Of a DNA stretch of 64,000 bases, positions 63,139-64,000 are shown one piece after another. The first letter of the stretch is position 1, and every line of letters begins with the position of its first letter. The DNA comes from Batillaria attramentaria (lineage: Eukaryota > Mollusca > Gastropoda > Batillariidae), in assembly GCA_018292915.2 (NCBI GenBank), contig JACVVK020000035.1, positions 2,575,001 to 2,639,000 of the forward strand, read 5' to 3'. A model generated the notes under the pieces. That model was not told the DNA's origin. It searched no databases and saw only the letters and a program-made list of their open reading frames with translations. A program made the translations under genes and the position numbers.

Positions 63139-64000
63139 CTGGGTTTGAGATTCTAACCCATTACTAGCACATTTTATTTTAATTTTTGCAGACCAAGCAT
63201 GAACAAAATCTGCAAATGGCAAGTAATGTTCAAATACACGATACAACCAATGAACACAACTCGTGAAATGAATACATATTCAGGCAAAACCACAAGGCAA
63301 TGGCAATGGCGATCAGTGCTGAACGCGCAGATTTTAAATGCCTCCATGCTAGCTACACGCCAACAGAAGCTGGCTTGAATTTGTGGAGATTGCAATGCGT
63401 TGACACCCTGTGAATTAGAGTGCAGTTGAAGTGTTATGAACACAAGATTCTGTCCCCACCTTTAAGACTGCAGTAAAAATACACTTCTCAGCCCAGCAGC
63501 AGTAATGTTGGAGGGATTGACAAAACTCTGTGTGTGTGTGTGTGTGTGCGTCACAATTGCTGTGTCTCTTATCGTTCTCTCTGGCATTATTTTCATCTCT
63601 GGCATTATTTTCATGCCGTTTTATTTTCATTTTATTTCATCTTAATTGTTATTAACTTTGTACGCTCTTGGAGCTCGACGAGCGACCGTTTTTGTGACTT
63701 TGTGGGATCTACTATTAGAGAAATATGAATTTCTTTGAGCCGACAGTCTGTTCCTGAACAGACTGGGACTTGAAATATCTTCTAATAATATCCACCAATC
63801 ATCGCCTTCTAGCTGGTCCTCAGTCCGCAACCAAATGACGTCATCTGCTCAGAACGTGTACATTTCTAGAACATATACACTGGCCAGGGTCTGCGCAATG
63901 GTTTGCGATGCTATATTGTGAGCCATGTGACTGATTCTGAGGCACAGATGAAATACATTGTATGAAAAGTTTTCCACATGCTGTTGTGTGCCTGCCATAC
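61463..64000. other. DENND10 3' UTR and downstream non-coding region
   Basis: An AATAAA at about 62002 is a candidate DENND10 polyadenylation signal, about 540 bp after the stop. Further right there is a C run at 62191-62207, a telomere-like patch (TTTAGGGTTAGAGTTAGG, about 62735-62765), a (CA)n run at about 63103-63135, and a 20-bp direct repeat (CTCTGGCATTATTTTCAT) at 63579 and 63597. No coding exon was recognised. Confidence 0.55.
62735..62766 (+). repeat. Degenerate telomere-like TTAGGG patch
   Basis: TTTAGGGTTAGAGTTAGGTT followed by TAGGGTTGGGG: about five TTAGGG-like units, all imperfect. It may be a tiny interstitial telomeric repeat or chance. Confidence 0.4.

Overview
This is a eukaryotic nuclear window: all host genes are intron-rich, with GT-AG introns and many short exons, and there are abundant microsatellites, minisatellites and metazoan-type retrotransposons. 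The mix (a DIRS-type element, an APE-type LINE, an RTE-like LINE, tRNA-headed SINEs, and a satellite rich in AAGGTCA half-sites) fits a marine lophotrochozoan, most likely a gastropod mollusc. The species is inference; the gene identities below rest on protein sequence recognised by eye.

Seven protein-coding host genes can be reconstructed. Left block: the first coding exon of a GLCCI1/FAM117 family gene (minus, 3332-3554), a UMAD1-like gene (minus, 6468-7375), RPA3 (plus, 8486-9779) and MIOS (minus, 34841 down to 12598, 27 coding exons, 850 codons with an unbroken reading frame). As I recall it, this order and relative orientation matches human 7p21.3 (MIOS-RPA3-UMAD1-GLCCI1), which suggests an ancient microsyntenic block. 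Right block: a CCDC89-like coiled-coil gene (plus, 36063-50916, 7 exons), an SRSF10/12-like SR protein gene (minus, 57513 down to 52552, 9 exons) and DENND10/FAM45 (plus, 57744-61462, 8 exons). The last two share a promoter interval of about 230 bp.

Mobile DNA sits inside the introns. MIOS intron 18 (17212-26541) holds a 22-copy 85-bp minisatellite and a 43-bp minisatellite split by a full-length LINE (19860-25710) with a 13-bp target duplication. The LINE ORF1 has a 2A-like peptide motif, a coiled coil and an L1-type RNA-binding domain; ORF2 has APE and RT domains and one frameshift. CCDC89-like intron 6 holds a structurally complete DIRS-type tyrosine-recombinase retrotransposon (about 42905-48731), with inverted terminal repeats, an internal complementary region, and gag, RT/RNase H, MT-like and tyrosine recombinase reading frames. 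It is inserted in a satellite of about 304-bp period. Two copies of one SINE family, a foldback MITE, two further SINE-like families, an RTE-like endonuclease fragment at the left edge and a LINE 3' stub are also present.

Points most worth follow-up: an apparent U12-type intron in the SRSF10-like gene with a large possible cassette (poison) exon inside it; a 103-bp tandem triplication carrying a MIOS WD-repeat exon; a (TG)n microsatellite abutting a MIOS 3' splice site; the LINE 2A-like motif and ORF1/ORF2 junction; and the DIRS element with its circular-junction copy.
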